A stretch of DNA of 64,000 nucleotides. It comes from Bacillota bacterium (lineage in GTDB: Bacteria > Bacillota > Sulfobacillia > JAJZYS01 > JAJZLH01). The DNA lies in NCBI GenBank assembly GCA_021850485.1, contig JAJZLY010000007.1, forward strand, positions 97,864-161,863. Direction: 5' to 3'. Below the pieces are notes generated by a model. That model ran no database searches. It was not told the origin of the DNA and saw only the letters and a program-made list of their open reading frames with translations. Both the position numbers and the translations under genes were made by a program. Below are positions 16,702 through 25,610 of the stretch, in pieces. The number at the start of each line of letters is the position of its first letter. Within the stretch, counting starts at the first letter, position 1.

Positions 16702-17916
16702 TCAGGGTGCCGACGCCTCGACGGCCGGATCTGCTTGAATGCGGGTCGCAGCCGTCAGATAGCCAGCCACGCCCACAGCTGCGAACACAATGCCGGAGAA
16801 AAAGACGGCACGACCAACGCCGATGGCTGCTGCCACAGGACCCGCAACCAATGTCGCGACCAAGAGCGACAGGCTGGTGGCGGCGGCGTAGATCGCCATC
16901 GCCCGGCCGCGCACCTCGGACTCGAAGCTCTGCTGATACCAGCTGAGCAGAGGCACCAAAAAGGCGATGTTGAAAAAACCGAGCACGAAATACAAGCCCA
17001 GGGCGGTCACGAACGAGGGGACCACTCCCAGCAGGGCAGTGATCACCCCGCTGCCAGCCAGCCCGATGTTGATCAGGTGGCGGCGCGAGACGCGGCTTGG
17101 ATAGCGGGTCAGCAACATGCCGCCCAGCACCATAGAGACACCTTGCACAGCCGGCAGGTAGGGGTAGAGCGTCGCCGAGACGTGGAAGACGTCGGGCAAG
17201 AGCAGGACCAACAGGGCATTGAAGGCTCCGATCGGCAGGCAGGCAATGGCGATCTGACTCAAGAGGGTGCGCGGGAGCCTCTGGCCGGAGACGGCCTTCA
17301 TACCGGTCTTCAGCTCAGCCAGATAACCGGGACCGATCGTCCGCCCCGGCGCCTGAACGCGGACCGCAAAGGAGCGAATCAGCAGCGCAGAGGCGAGGAA
17401 AGTCGCCGCGTCGATCAAAAAGGCCGGACGGACCCCGGCCACTAAGATGAACAGGCCGACCAGCGCATAGCCGATCACATCGATGCCGTTGGCCAGGCTC
17501 TGGTCCAAGCCGTGCGCCCGGGTCAGCTGATCGCCCGTTCCCACCACAACGGGCAGCACGGCCTGGTAGGCAGCACGGTAGAATTCCCACACGCCGTTGG
17601 CCAAGAAAGCCAGCACCATCAAACTGATCAGGTTCGGGGCGAAGAACATGGCGCCCACAGCCACGAACCGGATGAGATCGGCGAAGATCATCGAAGTGCG
17701 CCGCTCCAGACGATCAACCAGAGGACCAATGAACCATCCGAGCAGGGCGCTTGGAGCCAGCGCGGCTGCGCCGATCAGGGCGATATCCACTGGTGATCCG
17801 TGGCTGATCTGAACCACCAAGATCAGGAGGGCGGCCAGGGTGAAGCGATCTCCAAACCTGGAGATGTTGCGCGACAAGGTCAGGAGCAGGAAATTGCGGT
17901 TTCGCAAGAGATCCAA
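16702..17916 (-). CDS. MFS transporter
   Basis: A 404-residue major facilitator with about 12 membrane helices. It opens with LLRNRNFLLLTLSRNISRFGDRF and shows the loop 2-3 motif GWFIGPLVDRLERR, typical of the MFS_3/enterobactin-exporter-like group. The TTG start is supported by GAGGAGCG upstream. The substrate is unknown. It lies about 70 bases from the MoxR gene and about 90 bases from the MinD-like gene, all on the minus strand, and may be its own transcript. Confidence 0.9.
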   Translation of the reverse strand: MDLLRNRNFLLLTLSRNISRFGDRFTLAALLILVVQISHGSPVDIALIGAAALAPSALLGWFIGPLVDRLERRTSMIFADLIRFVAVGAMFFAPNLISLMVLAFLANGVWEFYRAAYQAVLPVVVGTGDQLTRAHGLDQSLANGIDVIGYALVGLFILVAGVRPAFLIDAATFLASALLIRSFAVRVQAPGRTIGPGYLAELKTGMKAVSGQRLPRTLLSQIAIACLPIGAFNALLVLLLPDVFHVSATLYPYLPAVQGVSMVLGGMLLTRYPSRVSRRHLINIGLAGSGVITALLGVVPSFVTALGLYFVLGFFNIAFLVPLLSWYQQSFESEVRGRAMAIYAAATSLSLLVATLVAGPVAAAIGVGRAVFFSGIVFAAVGVAGYLTAATRIQADPAVEASAP

Positions 17917-18008
17917 GCGGTTCGCTCCTCGCCTCAGCCAACCTGATGTCTGTCACAAGAGGATCAACAGATTTCCAGATGGTGGCGAATTTCCCTGCCA
18001 GCCGACCT

Positions 18009-18818
18009 TCAGCGGATCACTGCCCAGATCCGCTCGGCTAGGCTGGATAGGGCTTCTTGGTAGTGGGCCCCACCAGGCTTCCCGACCGCCAAATCAGCAT
18101 CCAGCGGCAAATCTGCGCCTAAGCGACACACCAACTCCTGTCGATCCTGTCCCTCTTCTGGCGCCGGCTCAACGGGCCCCAGCAGGCGCAGCGTCCAGCG
18201 GACAGAAAATAATGCCGCCTGCATCGCCGCCACCTCTGGCAGATCCGGCAGATCCACCAGCAACAGGTCGAGCCCCCGCCACAGGGCATCGTCCCGATAG
18301 GTACGGCACAACCGCTCCAAGTCCACACCCCGGGCGATCAGCGGCCGGTTGGTCGGCAAGAAGGCGGTCAGGCCGAGCAGGCGCACGCCCTGGCTCACTC
18401 TCGGCACGATGGCCTGACCAATGACCGCTGGCTTGCCGCTCAGCTCTGCCACCTGGAACAGTCCAGGATGGCGGATGTCCAAGTCGAGCACACCTATCCG
18501 GGCCCCGCTTGCCTGCCAGTGGGTGGCCAAGTGCCAGGCCAACGTAGTGGCCCCGGTACCCCGGCCCCACACCCCGACCACCGGCGCACTGACTGCACCG
18601 CGCGCCGAGATCAGTCGGCTTCCTTCGGCTACCGGGTCGGCGATCGGCTCAATCCGGCAGCTGTGGCCGACGGCGCCAAGGGCCGCCAGATAGGCCTGCG
18701 TTTCTGGCAGCTCGCTCTCTGGCCAGTGGAAGGTTAGTCCCGCTGCGGCCGCCTGGATCAGACCGAGTTGCTGAGGAGAGCAGCCCAATCCGCCGTGCTC
18801 CAGCTCTTGCCAACCCAC
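18009..18818 (-). CDS. MinD/ParA-like protein with degraded P-loop
   Basis: A 269-residue protein whose centre matches the MinD/ParA/Mrp fold: a P-loop-like VVGVWGRGTGATTLAWHLA (81-99), RIGVLDLDIRHPGLF (107-121) in place of the usual DxD strand, and LDLLLVDLPDLPE in place of the Walker B/DxPP strand. Both lysines expected in the deviant Walker A (KGGxGKT) are gone, replaced by Arg86 and Ala90, so ATP hydrolysis is doubtful. The N-terminal 80 residues are unlike any domain I know. A good SD (AAGGAGG) precedes the GTG start, so the gene looks active. It is divergent from the ABC exporter operon. Confidence 0.7.
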   Translation of the reverse strand: MGWQELEHGGLGCSPQQLGLIQAAAAGLTFHWPESELPETQAYLAALGAVGHSCRIEPIADPVAEGSRLISARGAVSAPVVGVWGRGTGATTLAWHLATHWQASGARIGVLDLDIRHPGLFQVAELSGKPAVIGQAIVPRVSQGVRLLGLTAFLPTNRPLIARGVDLERLCRTYRDDALWRGLDLLLVDLPDLPEVAAMQAALFSVRWTLRLLGPVEPAPEEGQDRQELVCRLGADLPLDADLAVGKPGGAHYQEALSSLAERIWAVIR

Positions 18819-18861
18819 CCTATCGCCTCCTTCGCGACCACATCACAGACCGCTAATCCGG

Positions 18862-18867
18862 TATAAT
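18862..18867 (+). promoter_or_regulatory. -10 element for the ABC exporter operon
   Basis: A perfect TATAAT lies about 57 bases ahead of the TTG start at 18924. No convincing -35 hexamer is seen at 16-18 bases upstream, which may mean an activator is needed. The position argues against translation starting at the earlier in-frame codon at 18879, because that would sit at the transcription start. Confidence 0.6.
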
Positions 18868-18923
18868 AGCGAGCGCTGTTGAGATTTGGTTCCATACCTT
18901 TGGTTTTGGAGAGGAAGGCCGCG

Positions 18924-20693
18924 TTGCGTCATTTTCGAGCCCTGATTCCGTACTTCCGCCGCCATCGCTGGTTCTACGTTTTCGGCGTGGGGGCGCTTCT
19001 CGGTGCGGACCTCGCCCAGCTGATCCTACCGCAAGTGCTGGAACGGTTTGTGAATACGGTCCAACGGGCCGGGGCCGTCCAGTCAGACTTGTGGCCCTAC
19101 GCCATCGCCCTGCTGGTGCTGGCCGTAATCATCTTCGCCACCCGCTTCCTGTGGCGCAACTTCGTTCAAGGTGCCGCTCGCCTGATCGACTACGAGATGC
19201 GCCAAGATCTCTTCCACCAGTTCACCCTGCTCTCCCCCAACTACTTCAACCACCACAAGACGGGCGACCTGATGGCTCATGCCACCAACGACCTGCAGGC
19301 CGTACGGATGGCGCTCAGCATGGGCGTGGTGATGATCGCTGATACGGCGTTTTTGATCACGTCCACCCTGATCATCATGTTCTCCACCATTTCTCCCTCT
19401 CTGGCTACCTTCGCCCTGTTGCCACTGCCTTTGGCCGCCGTGGTCACCGGACTGCTCGGCCGCCAGATCCACCTGCGCTTTCGGGCTGTTCAAGATCAGT
19501 TTTCGACGCTGTCCGAACACGTCCAGGAAAACTTCTCGGGCATTCGGGTGGTGAAAAGCTTCGTCCAAGAGGAGCCGGAGCTAGCGCGCCTGATGGCCCA
19601 CAGTCGCGAGTATTTCACCCGGAACATGAATCTGGTGCGCATCTGGGCTCTGATTCAGCCGCTGGTGCAGTTCATCCAGGGCCTGGCCTTCGTCATCGCT
19701 TTGGTCTATGGCGGCATCTTGGTGGTGCGCGGCACCATCAGCCTGGGCGCCTTCGTGGCCTTCACCAGCTACCTCGGCCTGCTCAACTGGCCGATGCAAT
19801 CGATCGGCCAACTGGTCAACCTGATCCAGCGATCCGGTGCGTCCTTGCAGCGACTGCAGGATATCTTCGCTGAGCGTCCGGAGATCACGGACCGCCCGGG
19901 AGTGACACCACCCGCGACGCCGCTGCGCGGTGCCCTGCGCCTCAACCACCTCAGCTTCTCCTACCCCGACTCCAACCGGCCGGCGGTCGCCGATGTGTCC
20001 GTGGATTTGGCCGCTGGCCGCACCCTCGCTCTGATCGGGCGCACCGGTGCCGGCAAGTCAACCATCATCAACCTGCTGCTGCGGGTGTTCGACCCACCGC
20101 CGGGTACCATCTTCGTCGACCAGATCGACATCTTGGACCTGCCTCTGCTCACGCTACGCGAGACCATTGCCTACGTGCCGCCTGACAACTTTCTGTTCTC
20201 GGAGTCGATCGCTCAGAACATCGCCTTCTCGGACGCCGATCTGGGCCGGGAGATCGTCGAGCAAGCTGCCGCCGATGCGGCGGTCAAAGGGGAAATCCTG
20301 CAATTCCCAGACGGCTTCGAGACTCTGCTGGGAGAGCGCGGCGTCACCTTGTCCGGGGGTCAGAAGCAACGGGTCTCCCTGGCTCGAGCACTGGCCAAAA
20401 CAGCCCAAGTCCTGATTTTGGATGACAGCTTCTCGGCGGTGGACACCTACACCGAAGAGACGATCTTGCGCGGTCTGCTCGACCTGCGTCAGAACCGGAC
20501 TACGCTTTTGGTCGCGCACCGAGTCTCCACGATCAAGCACGCAGATCTGATCTTGGTCCTGGAAGACGGTCGCGTCGTCGAGTCTGGCACCCACGCCGCC
20601 TTGCTCGATCACAAGGGCTTTTACGCCCGCCTCTATCAGCGCCAGCTGCTCGAGGACCGTCTAGGTGGAGCGCCGGAAGGACGGGGCGCATGA
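18924..20693 (+). CDS. ABC exporter half-transporter, degenerate-site subunit (BmrC-like)
   Basis: A 589-residue half-transporter with six N-terminal membrane helices and a C-terminal ATPase. Walker A is at about 372-379 (GRTGAGKST), the signature LSGGQ at 476-480 and Walker B in VLILDDSFSAVDT, where Asp501 replaces the catalytic Glu. The Asp marks this as the subunit of a heterodimer that lacks normal hydrolysis at its Walker B site, as in BmrC or TM287. TTG 18924 is chosen because AGAGGAAGG is five bases upstream. Its stop overlaps the ATG of the partner gene. Likely an inner-membrane multidrug or lipid exporter. Confidence 0.92.
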   Translation: MRHFRALIPYFRRHRWFYVFGVGALLGADLAQLILPQVLERFVNTVQRAGAVQSDLWPYAIALLVLAVIIFATRFLWRNFVQGAARLIDYEMRQDLFHQFTLLSPNYFNHHKTGDLMAHATNDLQAVRMALSMGVVMIADTAFLITSTLIIMFSTISPSLATFALLPLPLAAVVTGLLGRQIHLRFRAVQDQFSTLSEHVQENFSGIRVVKSFVQEEPELARLMAHSREYFTRNMNLVRIWALIQPLVQFIQGLAFVIALVYGGILVVRGTISLGAFVAFTSYLGLLNWPMQSIGQLVNLIQRSGASLQRLQDIFAERPEITDRPGVTPPATPLRGALRLNHLSFSYPDSNRPAVADVSVDLAAGRTLALIGRTGAGKSTIINLLLRVFDPPPGTIFVDQIDILDLPLLTLRETIAYVPPDNFLFSESIAQNIAFSDADLGREIVEQAAADAAVKGEILQFPDGFETLLGERGVTLSGGQKQRVSLARALAKTAQVLILDDSFSAVDTYTEETILRGLLDLRQNRTTLLVAHRVSTIKHADLILVLEDGRVVESGTHAALLDHKGFYARLYQRQLLEDRLGGAPEGRGA

Positions 20694-22750
20694 TCCGCGA
20701 GGAAGAGGCCCTCGGCAAGGCCTATGACACCCGCCTGATGCGGCGGCTTCTTGGCTACGCCCGCCCTCAGTTCTGGTGGATCCTGCTGGCGCTGGTGCTC
20801 ACCGTCATCGTGACCGCCTCGACCATCGTCCAGCCGTATCTGGTCAAGATCGCCATCGACAACGATATCAACACCGTCTCCTTGCCGCTGGTGGCATACC
20901 CGATCGGACAGGCACCAGCCGGCCTGCCGGCGGTGCCCTTCGGCGGCCGACTGTACGTTCGGGTGAAGGCACTGCCAAAGGCTCCGGGCAGCAATGTCCC
21001 GATCTACACCATCCTCGCCGCCGGCGGCCAGACCGCCATGATCCAAGGCCCGATGCCGCATCAGGCGTTTACCATCTTGCCCGGCGCACGCCAGGTCCGA
21101 GTCGGCAGCCGCCTGCTCACCGCCGTTCCGGTTTCGGCGGCCGCCATGTCTCGCTTTCGCCAGCAGGACGTGGCCGGTCTGGAGCTGATCGGCGTCATCT
21201 TCCTGGCAGCCCTGCTGCTGGCTTTTTTGGCCAACTACCTGCAGGCCTACATCTTGAATTGGGTGTCGCAGAGCTCCATCTTCGCCATCCGCAAGGACGT
21301 GATCACGAAGATCGAGCGGATGCCGGCCGCCTTCTTTGACAAGAACCCGACCGGCCGTCTGGTGACCAGGGCCACCAACGACGTGGAGGCCCTGGAGGAG
21401 ATGTACTCCAGTGTGATGGTCAACATGATCCGAGATGGCCTGTTGCTGGTCGGCGTCGTGGTCATCATGTTCCAGATGAACACCTACCTGGCCTTGATCT
21501 CGATCGCGGTGTTGCCGGTCGTCTTCGTCGCCGCCAACATTTATCGGAACAAGGCCCGCACAGCGTATCGCAATGTGCGCCTGGCGCTGGCCCGGATCAA
21601 CGCCTTTTTGGCGGAGAACATCTCCGGCATGCGGGTGGTCCAGACCTTTCAGCGCCAGCAGGCGCAGGAAGAAAAGTTCCGCTCCGCCAACGGCGCCTTT
21701 CGCGACGCCGGCATCCGAGAGATTCGGCTGTTCGCCATTTTCCGCCCGTTCATGGATTTCTTATATACGGGCATGGTGGCCGTTTTGGTCTGGTTCGGCG
21801 GTGGCTCGATCATCGACAGCGCCCTGACCTTCGGGGTGGTCTATGCCTTTATCCAATACATCCAGCTGTTGTTCCAGCCGATCAATGACGTCACCCAGAA
21901 CTACTCCATCTTGCAGTCGGCGATGGCAGCATCGGAACGACTGTTCGTGCTGCTGGACCGACCGCTTGACCTGGTCGATGCGCCAAGTCCGCAGGCCCTG
22001 CCAGCTGGTAAGGGGCGGGTGGTCTTCGACCATGTGTGGTTTGCCTATGAGGAGCCAACCTGGGTCCTGCGCGATGTGTCGTTTGCCATCGAGCCAGGCC
22101 AGACGGTAGCCTTCGTGGGGGCGACCGGTGCTGGCAAGACCTCGATCATGAGCCTGCTCGCCCGCTTTTATGACGTGCAGCGTGGCCAAGTCCTGGTCGA
22201 CGGCGTTGACCTCCGTCAGGTCGCCCAGGCCGAGTTGCGCCAGCGCATCGCAGTCGTCCATCAAGATGTCTTCATCTTCGCTGGCACCATCCGCCAGAAC
22301 ATCGCGTTGAACAAGCCCCTGACCGATGCTCAGATCATGGCCGCCGCCCAGTTGGTGGGAGCCGACCGCTTCATCACCAGGTTGCCTCACGGCTACGACG
22401 AGCCTGTCCAAGAGCGGGGCTCCACCTTCTCCACCGGCCAGCGCCAGCTGCTCTCCCTAGCTCGGGCGGTGGCCGCCGACCCATCCATCTTGGTACTTGA
22501 TGAGGCCACCTCCAACATCGACACCGAGAGCGAGCAGCAGATCCAAGCCGCCTTGCACAACCTGGCCGGCACCCGGACCATGATCGTGGTCGCCCACCGC
22601 CTGTCCACCATCCAAAGTGCCGACTGCATCTTCGTGATGGCCCAGGGTCAGATCCGGGAATCTGGCACCCACCAGCAGCTGCTGGCTCAGGGAGGCCTCT
22701 ACTATGACCTCTACCGCCTGCAGTACAAAGAGGACTATGACGTGACCTAA
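20690..22750 (+). CDS. ABC exporter half-transporter, catalytic subunit (BmrD-like)
   Basis: A 686-residue partner of the preceding gene. Helix 1 (WILLALVLTVIVTASTIV) is followed by an insertion of about 100 residues (63-165) before helix 2, which would form an extracytoplasmic domain as in BmrD. Walker A is at 477-484 (GATGAGKT), the signature is altered to FSTGQ (580-584) and Walker B keeps the catalytic Glu605 (LVLDEATSNID). The altered signature here and the Asp in the partner's Walker B place one degenerate and one consensus ATP site in the heterodimer. ATGA overlap with the upstream gene indicates coupled synthesis. Confidence 0.93.
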   Translation: MIREEEALGKAYDTRLMRRLLGYARPQFWWILLALVLTVIVTASTIVQPYLVKIAIDNDINTVSLPLVAYPIGQAPAGLPAVPFGGRLYVRVKALPKAPGSNVPIYTILAAGGQTAMIQGPMPHQAFTILPGARQVRVGSRLLTAVPVSAAAMSRFRQQDVAGLELIGVIFLAALLLAFLANYLQAYILNWVSQSSIFAIRKDVITKIERMPAAFFDKNPTGRLVTRATNDVEALEEMYSSVMVNMIRDGLLLVGVVVIMFQMNTYLALISIAVLPVVFVAANIYRNKARTAYRNVRLALARINAFLAENISGMRVVQTFQRQQAQEEKFRSANGAFRDAGIREIRLFAIFRPFMDFLYTGMVAVLVWFGGGSIIDSALTFGVVYAFIQYIQLLFQPINDVTQNYSILQSAMAASERLFVLLDRPLDLVDAPSPQALPAGKGRVVFDHVWFAYEEPTWVLRDVSFAIEPGQTVAFVGATGAGKTSIMSLLARFYDVQRGQVLVDGVDLRQVAQAELRQRIAVVHQDVFIFAGTIRQNIALNKPLTDAQIMAAAQLVGADRFITRLPHGYDEPVQERGSTFSTGQRQLLSLARAVAADPSILVLDEATSNIDTESEQQIQAALHNLAGTRTMIVVAHRLSTIQSADCIFVMAQGQIRESGTHQQLLAQGGLYYDLYRLQYKEDYDVT

Positions 22751-22877
22751 AGGGCAGACGGGCGCACCCGGTGCCTTTCGAAACCTGCCGGTACTGCTGG
22801 TCACCGCCGCCACTGCGTCTTGGGCGGAACTCGGCCAGCGCTCCGGTCCGGTCCACCCGGCCGAGGAGGTGTGCTCA

Positions 22878-23552
22878 TTGCCTCGCCTGTCGTCTCCGAG
22901 GCGTCGGTTGCCCGTGATCTTGGATCTTCTGGCTGCGACCTACCCGCACGCCGGCTGCGGGTTGGACTTTCACACCCCTTTCGAATTGCTCTTGGCCACG
23001 GTGTTGTCGGCTCAGTGCACTGACCGCCGCGTGAACTTGGTGACGGCCCGGCTGTTCCCCAAACTACAGGGTCCGCAGTCGCTGGTGGACATGGGCGAGG
23101 ACCAACTGGCCCAAGAAATTCGCGACGTGGGACTGTTTCGGTCCAAGGCCCGCTCCCTGGTCTCGCTCTCGATGGACTTGGTAGATCACCACGGCGGCGA
23201 GGTGCCAGCGCAGCGGGAAGCCCTGGAAGCGCTGGCCGGAGTGGGCAAGAAGACGGCGTCCGTAGTGCTCGCCAACGCCTTTTCCATTCCAGCGCTGGCG
23301 GTCGACACGCACGTGTTCCGGGTCAGTCACCGCCTGGGGCTGAGCACGGCCAAGACAGCCGATCGGACAGCCAGTGATCTGATGGCGATGGTCCCGGAAT
23401 CAAGATGGATCGACCTCCACCATCAGTTGATCTGGCATGGCCGCCTCGTCTGCCATGCCCGCAACCCCGCCTGTAGCAGCTGTCCCCTGTGCGCGCTGTG
23501 TCCAGAGGGACGACGCCGAGTGCGTCCGTCCCCTTCACCCGCCAATCTCTGA
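22878..23552 (+). CDS. nth: Endonuclease III
   Basis: A 224-residue base-excision repair glycosylase/AP lyase for oxidised pyrimidines. The helix-hairpin-helix LAGVGKKTASVVL holds the catalytic Lys (about 125), AVDTHVFRVSHRLG holds the catalytic Asp (about 143), and the C-terminus has the C-x6-C-x2-C-x5-C cluster ligands (from CHARNPAC) for [4Fe-4S]. TTG 22878 is chosen because GAGGAGGT lies seven bases upstream. It overlaps the end of the ETF gene by 18 bases in convergent orientation. Confidence 0.95.
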   Translation: MPRLSSPRRRLPVILDLLAATYPHAGCGLDFHTPFELLLATVLSAQCTDRRVNLVTARLFPKLQGPQSLVDMGEDQLAQEIRDVGLFRSKARSLVSLSMDLVDHHGGEVPAQREALEALAGVGKKTASVVLANAFSIPALAVDTHVFRVSHRLGLSTAKTADRTASDLMAMVPESRWIDLHHQLIWHGRLVCHARNPACSSCPLCALCPEGRRRVRPSPSPANL

Positions 23553-25316
23553 GAGCACCTCCAGCAACACGTCCAGCCCCGCTCGCCAGTCGCAGACCAG
23601 GCCAAGGTCGGCGGCCTGGAAGATCAGGGCGTCCGGGTCGGAGTTGACCGCCACCACAACGGCCGCCCGCCGAATGCCCACCAGGTGCTCGAAAGCACCG
23701 GAAATGCCAAGTGCGACGTACACCTGTGGTCCCACCGAGCGGCCGGTCAGCCCAACTTGAAACGCCTTAGGCAGATGCCCGGCGTCGGTCACGACCCGCG
23801 AGGCCGCCAAAGCGAAGCCGTGCGCCAGCGCCACCTGCTGGACCTCGGCAATGTCTTCTGCAGGCACGCCATTGCCAACGGCAAGAACCACGGACGCAGC
23901 TGCCAGCAAGCTGGCGGGGACGGCGAAGGCGGTTGTCGCCCCAACCCTCATGCCAGTGGGGACGGGCCCGGGGGCCACCTGAATCAGCTCAACCGTGCCC
24001 TGCCTGGGCTCCGCCAAGGGCATACAGACGCCTGGCCGGATCGTGGCCAAGTCTGGGCGCGTACGGGAGACGATCGGCGCCACCATCAAGCCGCCCAAGG
24101 ACGGCTTGTCCATGACCAGCCCCCCCTCATCGGCGACTCGAAAGCCGATGGCGTCGCCGGTCAGCCCGAGGCCAAGCCGCGCCGCCACCCGCCCGGCCCA
24201 TTCCCGGCCGTAGGTGGTGGACGGGAACAAGACGGCTGCCGGCCGATGCAGGGAAATAGCCTCACTCAGGCACACGCTCGCCTGACTGGAGTGAAAGGGC
24301 TGATTGTCTGCGACGGCGATGATGTAGATCCGGCTGGCTCCAGCCTGGGCCAGCAGTTGGCGGTTGGCAGCGCTCAGGTTGCCCCAGGTCACCGCCGCTA
24401 CGCTGCCGCCGGCTGCGCTGGTCAAGCGGTAGGCATCGCCCAACAGTTCCCTGGCCAGCTGCTGACCGCTGGCCTCTAGACTGGGTAGCGCCACCCACAA
24501 TTCCCCAGGCAGGCCACGGCTGACCGGCCGGGCCTGAGGCTTCGGCGCGTTCGCCACAAGCTCTCGCAGTTCCTGGTGAACCTTGGCCTGATCGCTGACC
24601 GTAATTTTGTGGCCAGCGCGCTCGATCCGTTCCTCGCGCAGCGGCAAGACGCGCGTCAAAGACCCCTCCTGGCCGTAGTCCGACAGTGTGCCACCCAGCT
24701 CCTGGGCGCCGATTCGGCGAATGGGCGGATCGGCGGCGGCGGCCACCTTCTTGCGAGAAATGTAGACCTCCTCGGCCAACTCCTCGCGCGCCGTGATCAC
24801 CGCCGGCAGGGCACACTCGACCTCCTCCTGGCCATCCTCCACCGCCCGCTGCAGATGCAGGCCACCAGCCGCCACTGCGACGGAACTGACTGCCGTGACC
24901 AGAGACCAGCCGAGCAGTTCGGCAAGCATCGGTCCAACCTGTCCGGTTTCGGCGTCCAGGCTGTTGCGGCCGAGCAGGACCAGGTCGAACCCACCTGGCC
25001 GCAGGGCATCGGCCAGGGCGTGGGCGGTCGCCAGGGTGTCAGACCCGGCCAGCGCACGATCTGAGATAAGCCAGCCGGCGTCTGCCCCGCCCATGATCGC
25101 CGCCTTCAGCACGTCTTGGGCCGACGGCGGCCCCATGCTCACGGCCACCACTTCGCCACCAACCTCAGCACGCAGGGCCAAAGCCGCCCCCAGTGCCACC
25201 ATATCCAAGGAGTTAGGCTCCAGACTGACGCCCTCGCGCACGATCCGGCGCAACTGGGGATCAAAACGCAGTTCCCCTGGCGAGGGGATCTGCTTGATGC
25301 ACACGGCGATCTTCAT
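23535..25316 (-). CDS. Fused electron transfer flavoprotein, beta-alpha
   Basis: A single 593-residue frame joins the two ETF subunits. Residues 1 to about 255 are EtfB (MKIAVCIKQIPSP at the start, DLVLLGRNSLDAETGQVGPM in the AMP/FAD region). Residues about 265-593 are EtfA, with the C-terminal FAD-binding domain visible as FQVGLTGRSVGPQVYVALG, SGAFEHLVGIRRA and VAVNSDPDALIFQAAD. ETFs pass electrons between flavin dehydrogenases and quinone or other acceptors. Most bacteria keep the subunits as separate genes. No dehydrogenase gene is nearby. It is 52 bases downstream of the small membrane protein gene, so it may be in the metal-transport transcript. Confidence 0.92.
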   Translation of the reverse strand: MKIAVCIKQIPSPGELRFDPQLRRIVREGVSLEPNSLDMVALGAALALRAEVGGEVVAVSMGPPSAQDVLKAAIMGGADAGWLISDRALAGSDTLATAHALADALRPGGFDLVLLGRNSLDAETGQVGPMLAELLGWSLVTAVSSVAVAAGGLHLQRAVEDGQEEVECALPAVITAREELAEEVYISRKKVAAAADPPIRRIGAQELGGTLSDYGQEGSLTRVLPLREERIERAGHKITVSDQAKVHQELRELVANAPKPQARPVSRGLPGELWVALPSLEASGQQLARELLGDAYRLTSAAGGSVAAVTWGNLSAANRQLLAQAGASRIYIIAVADNQPFHSSQASVCLSEAISLHRPAAVLFPSTTYGREWAGRVAARLGLGLTGDAIGFRVADEGGLVMDKPSLGGLMVAPIVSRTRPDLATIRPGVCMPLAEPRQGTVELIQVAPGPVPTGMRVGATTAFAVPASLLAAASVVLAVGNGVPAEDIAEVQQVALAHGFALAASRVVTDAGHLPKAFQVGLTGRSVGPQVYVALGISGAFEHLVGIRRAAVVVAVNSDPDALIFQAADLGLVCDWRAGLDVLLEVLSEIGG

Positions 25317-25368
25317 CGGGCCCTACCCCCTGCTCAGGTCATCGCCAAGATATTCGGTACCGTCGCGT

Positions 25369-25596
25369 TCACCCCTTGAGCGTCCGGATGGCGGCGACCA
25401 CTGCCACCACCAGAACGGCCAGCCAATAGGCGCGCAAAATCCAGAACATCACCGTCTGCCAGGGCACCGGCGTACGCCGGCCGAAATGGTGGCGCTTGGC
25501 AGAAACCAGCTGGTCTGGTTCCAAGAGCGACAGAACCTGGGCGGAGGTCAGTCCTGTTGGCACAGCTGGGTCTGACTTGGTCAATGGCTCCTCCAC
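25369..25596 (-). CDS. Small single-pass membrane protein
   Basis: The GTG at 25596 with AAAGGGGG seven bases upstream gives a 75-residue protein: a polar N-terminal half (TSAQVLSLLEPDQLVSAKRHHF) and one C-terminal membrane helix (MFWILRAYWLAVLVVAVVAAI). It starts 14 bases after the NRAMP stop. I do not recognise a family. Its position suggests an accessory subunit or regulator of the transporter, but this is inference. Confidence 0.65.
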   Translation of the reverse strand: MEEPLTKSDPAVPTGLTSAQVLSLLEPDQLVSAKRHHFGRRTPVPWQTVMFWILRAYWLAVLVVAVVAAIRTLKG

Positions 25597-25610
25597 CGTG
25601 ACACCCCCTT

